From: Chryseobacterium culicis
Lineage (GTDB): Bacteria; Bacteroidota; Bacteroidia; Flavobacteriales; Weeksellaceae
Assembly: GCF_002979755.1 (NCBI RefSeq)
Contig: NZ_PCPP01000001.1
Span: 2,636,665-2,700,664, forward strand
DNA length: 64,000 bases
Direction: 5' to 3'
This document shows positions 61,828-64,000 of the stretch, one piece after another. Position 1 is the first letter of the stretch. Every line of letters begins with the position of its first letter. Both the position numbers and the translations under genes were made by a program. A model generated the notes under the pieces. That model worked only from the letters and a program-made list of their open reading frames with translations, made no database searches and was not told where the DNA came from.

Positions 61828-64000
61828 TTATTTCTTGATAAATTTAGATTTGAATTGTTCAATTCCTTTATCATCTATTGTAATTACGTATCCACCTTTA
61901 ACTAAAGTTGAAACATTTACCTTTCCACTATTGATATTTCCTCTATCTACTAATTGTCCGGCAGCACTATAAATTTTATAAGTTGCTTTATCTGAAACTT
62001 TAGTAACGTTTAGAACATCCGTTGCAGGATTTGGATAAATCTGAATACCATTATTTTTAACAGCATTTTCAGAAGTAGCAAGGTTACCTGTAATAACTAC
62101 GTTATAGTCTTCAACTTCTCCGTAATCGAAAAGGTCTCCACATACATAATCTGAAGGTAATGATAAACCAACATTTACGTTTCCAGTACCAGCTCCCACA
62201 TAGAATGCTACAACTCTCATTCTTAATGGCTGTCCTTCTACAGCATTACTTGGAATTGCAACGTTTGCATTGATCACTGTTGATGGCTGCGTTAATGTTA
62301 CAGGATAATTCAATACTCTTTCTGAATCACTGAAAACACCATCCTTGTTAAAGTCAATAAATGCTGCTACTGCATCATAATCTGCAATATCAGGGTTACC
62401 CACAGTAACAGACATAGGATAAGTATTTCCTTTTGTTAAGTTAATCTGAAGAGCTGAATTCGTCGTATAGTTTGTATATGTACTGTTTGCAGAAGTATTA
62501 TTAACATTAGCAAGAGTTACATTGGCAATATACTCATAGTTTGCACTTCCTGTAGAAGCTGTACAATAAGTAAGTGCAGGTGTACTGAAGTTTACAGAAG
62601 CTGAATATGTTCCTACTGTAGTACCACAAACTAAAGCTACCTGAACTTCATAAGTTGTACCATCAATTAAGTTACTTAAGTTGATTGAAGGAACTGTTGT
62701 ATCCGCCTCAGTCCATACAGTTGAACCTACTTTTCTGTAACGTACTTTATAAGTAGCTCCAGTATAAGACATCCATGATACACTTCCTGAAGACACCGTG
62801 ATATTGCTCACCACTACGTTAGTTGGTGCCGCACTGCTACATGCAGATAGAGGAGCGATACTAACAGGACCTACAGCATAGAAAACATTTCCTATTGAAG
62901 AAATTCTTACTTTAATAGTCTGACCGTTCAATGAAGAAGGGAAAGTAAAGTTTTCAGATCCGTCGTTAGGAGTTGAAGCTGATAATACAGTCCAAGTTGT
63001 TCCGTTATCTGTAGTATAGTCAATCTTTACGTTAGCAACATTATAAGGAGCTGCGTTAGTATTTGCAACAATCCACTGAACCGGAGTTGGAGTATTCACA
63101 TCAGCATATTGGTTAGCTAATCTGAAAGGACCATTATCTCCTACAACAATTGTCTGAACTTTAAAAGCTGACTGCTGTTGAGCTACGTTAGAATTGTTAT
63201 CTCTTACAGTTAATGCAAAATTTGTAGTTCTTGCTGTAGTAGATACAGCTTCCCAAGTATTGTTTGCATTATTTAGTACTCCACTCATTACAGAAGCAAA
63301 TTTCGGGAAGTATCTTGTTGGGCTTGCGTTTGGAGCAGCAGATCTGAAAGAAGCTCCAGACATTGTATTTCCTAAGTTATACTTATCAATAGAAACTGAA
63401 GCATCATCTACTTCTTCCCAAGAATAAGTCATTGGATCATTTTCAGGATCTGTAGCACTACCTGTTAAAGCAAAAGCAGTTCCTTTTGGTATTGTATATG
63501 TTGGTAGATCAGCAATTACCGGAGGGTTATTGGTAATTGTAGTTTCTACGTCACAAGTTTTTGCAATTAAGTTAGCTTGTACCTGACCGATACTTGCTTT
63601 ATGGAAATAAGGATCAGAATTAGCCTGAACATCTGTATCAGGACCTGTAATACCTGCGTATCCCATGATGGTAGTTCCTGAACCTGGTTCCATATTTACA
63701 CCACTTCCTTCAAGGTTGTGAGAGAAAGTATGGTTAGCTCCTAACTGGTGACCCATCTCATGGGCAACGTAGTCGATATCAAAGCTATCTCCTGATGGAA
63801 TTCCGTTCGCTGGAGAAGTAAATCCTGAACCTTTTCCTTTAGGAGCTGCCGTGGTAGGATTAATACATACACACCCGATACATCCGGCGTTTCCTCCACC
63901 TCCTGATTTACCGAATAAGTGTCCGATATCATAGTTTTCATTTCCTACATTGGCTGTCAAAGCACCCTGTAGTTGTGTATTCCATGCACCTCCAGCACCT
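61828..64000 (-). CDS. Reprolysin-like metallopeptidase with fibronectin III, GEVED and T9SS sorting domains (5' end outside window)
   Basis: At least 724 aa visible; the frame is open through position 64000 (upstream residues GAGGAWNTQLQGAL), so the TTG at 63960 is not the start. It carries the zinc site HEMGHQLGANHTFSH (HExGHxxGxxH) preceded by YDIGHLFGKSGGGGNAGCIG, as in secreted M12B/reprolysin-like enzymes of flavobacteria. Then come an Ig/cadherin-like part (~110-360), one fibronectin III domain (VRYRKVGSTVWTEADTTVPS), one GEVED domain (DFNKDGVFSDSERVL ... YGEVEDYNVVI) and a T9SS type A domain (IQIYPNPATDVLNVTKVSDK ... FKSKFIKK). An exported protease; propeptide and signal peptide lie beyond the window. 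Confidence 0.9.
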   Translation of the reverse strand, partial: GAGGAWNTQLQGALTANVGNENYDIGHLFGKSGGGGNAGCIGCVCINPTTAAPKGKGSGFTSPANGIPSGDSFDIDYVAHEMGHQLGANHTFSHNLEGSGVNMEPGSGTTIMGYAGITGPDTDVQANSDPYFHKASIGQVQANLIAKTCDVETTITNNPPVIADLPTYTIPKGTAFALTGSATDPENDPMTYSWEEVDDASVSIDKYNLGNTMSGASFRSAAPNASPTRYFPKFASVMSGVLNNANNTWEAVSTTARTTNFALTVRDNNSNVAQQQSAFKVQTIVVGDNGPFRLANQYADVNTPTPVQWIVANTNAAPYNVANVKIDYTTDNGTTWTVLSASTPNDGSENFTFPSSLNGQTIKVRISSIGNVFYAVGPVSIAPLSACSSAAPTNVVVSNITVSSGSVSWMSYTGATYKVRYRKVGSTVWTEADTTVPSINLSNLIDGTTYEVQVALVCGTTVGTYSASVNFSTPALTYCTASTGSANYEYIANVTLANVNNTSANSTYTNYTTNSALQINLTKGNTYPMSVTVGNPDIADYDAVAAFIDFNKDGVFSDSERVLNYPVTLTQPSTVINANVAIPSNAVEGQPLRMRVVAFYVGAGTGNVNVGLSLPSDYVCGDLFDYGEVEDYNVVITGNLATSENAVKNNGIQIYPNPATDVLNVTKVSDKATYKIYSAAGQLVDRGNINSGKVNVSTLVKGGYVITIDDKGIEQFKSKFIKK

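Noticed and set aside
1-64000. CRISPR arrays, insertion sequences, prophage genes, rRNA genes
   Set aside because: No regularly spaced direct repeats, transposase-like frames, phage structural genes or rRNA sequence were found on either strand.

Overview
The window is a chromosomal segment of a low-GC Bacteroidota of the Flavobacteriia, most like Chryseobacterium or a close Weeksellaceae relative. The signs are type IX secretion (T9SS) C-terminal sorting domains, GEVED/fibronectin surface proteins, secreted proteins opening with a QVGINT motif, a GLPGLI protein, promoters of the TTTG-N19-TAnnTTTG type, almost no Shine-Dalgarno sequences, and a grasp-with-spasm RiPP locus. Nearly everything from 1 to 43.6 kb lies on the minus strand.

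Region 1 (1-33.7 kb, read right to left) is the ancestral translation/transcription block: rpsU-xerC-hpf, a Thr-Tyr-Gly-Thr tRNA cluster, tuf, tRNA-Trp, secE, nusG, rplK-rplA-rplJ-rplL, rpoB-rpoC. It is broken in three places. Between the tRNAs and tuf sit a small membrane protein, a two-component system with a tripartite CzcA-type metal efflux pump, and a DUF4394 lipoprotein. Between nusG and rplK sit three tandem secreted paralogues, a TPR/HTH regulator and a T9SS protein. Between rplL and rpoB sit a hypothetical protein, a YadA-head-like protein and a T9SS protein with calcium-binding repeats. Several of the separated housekeeping blocks have their own promoter and/or terminator (rplKAJL both, rpoBC a promoter, secE-nusG a terminator). 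The Thr(TGT)-Tyr-Gly tRNA triplet has been tandemly duplicated.

Region 2 (33.9-43.6 kb) starts with tmRNA on the plus strand, followed by a minus-strand peptide natural-product locus: a 77-aa Gly-Gly precursor, an ATP-grasp ligase, a 64-aa unknown, a SPASM protein without the radical-SAM cysteine motif, a glycosyltransferase-TPR protein, a GLPGLI protein, a TPR-bearing alpha/beta hydrolase, a C39 peptidase/ABC exporter and a very short HlyD-like adaptor. This is the most interesting system here: a likely graspetide pathway with unusual accessory genes.

Region 3 (44.4-57.1 kb) is mainly housekeeping: a lipoprotein, acpP-fabF-rnc-IPExxxVDY-pyk (plus), an aldehyde dehydrogenase and hutG/hutI histidine degradation (minus), and ruvB, a PaiB-like protein, an MBL hydrolase and coaE (plus).

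Region 4 (57.2-64 kb) holds two large T9SS-exported proteins on the minus strand: a 1476-aa fibronectin III/GEVED protein and a reprolysin-like metallopeptidase cut by the window edge.

All identifications come from reading sequence and motifs; no database search was run.
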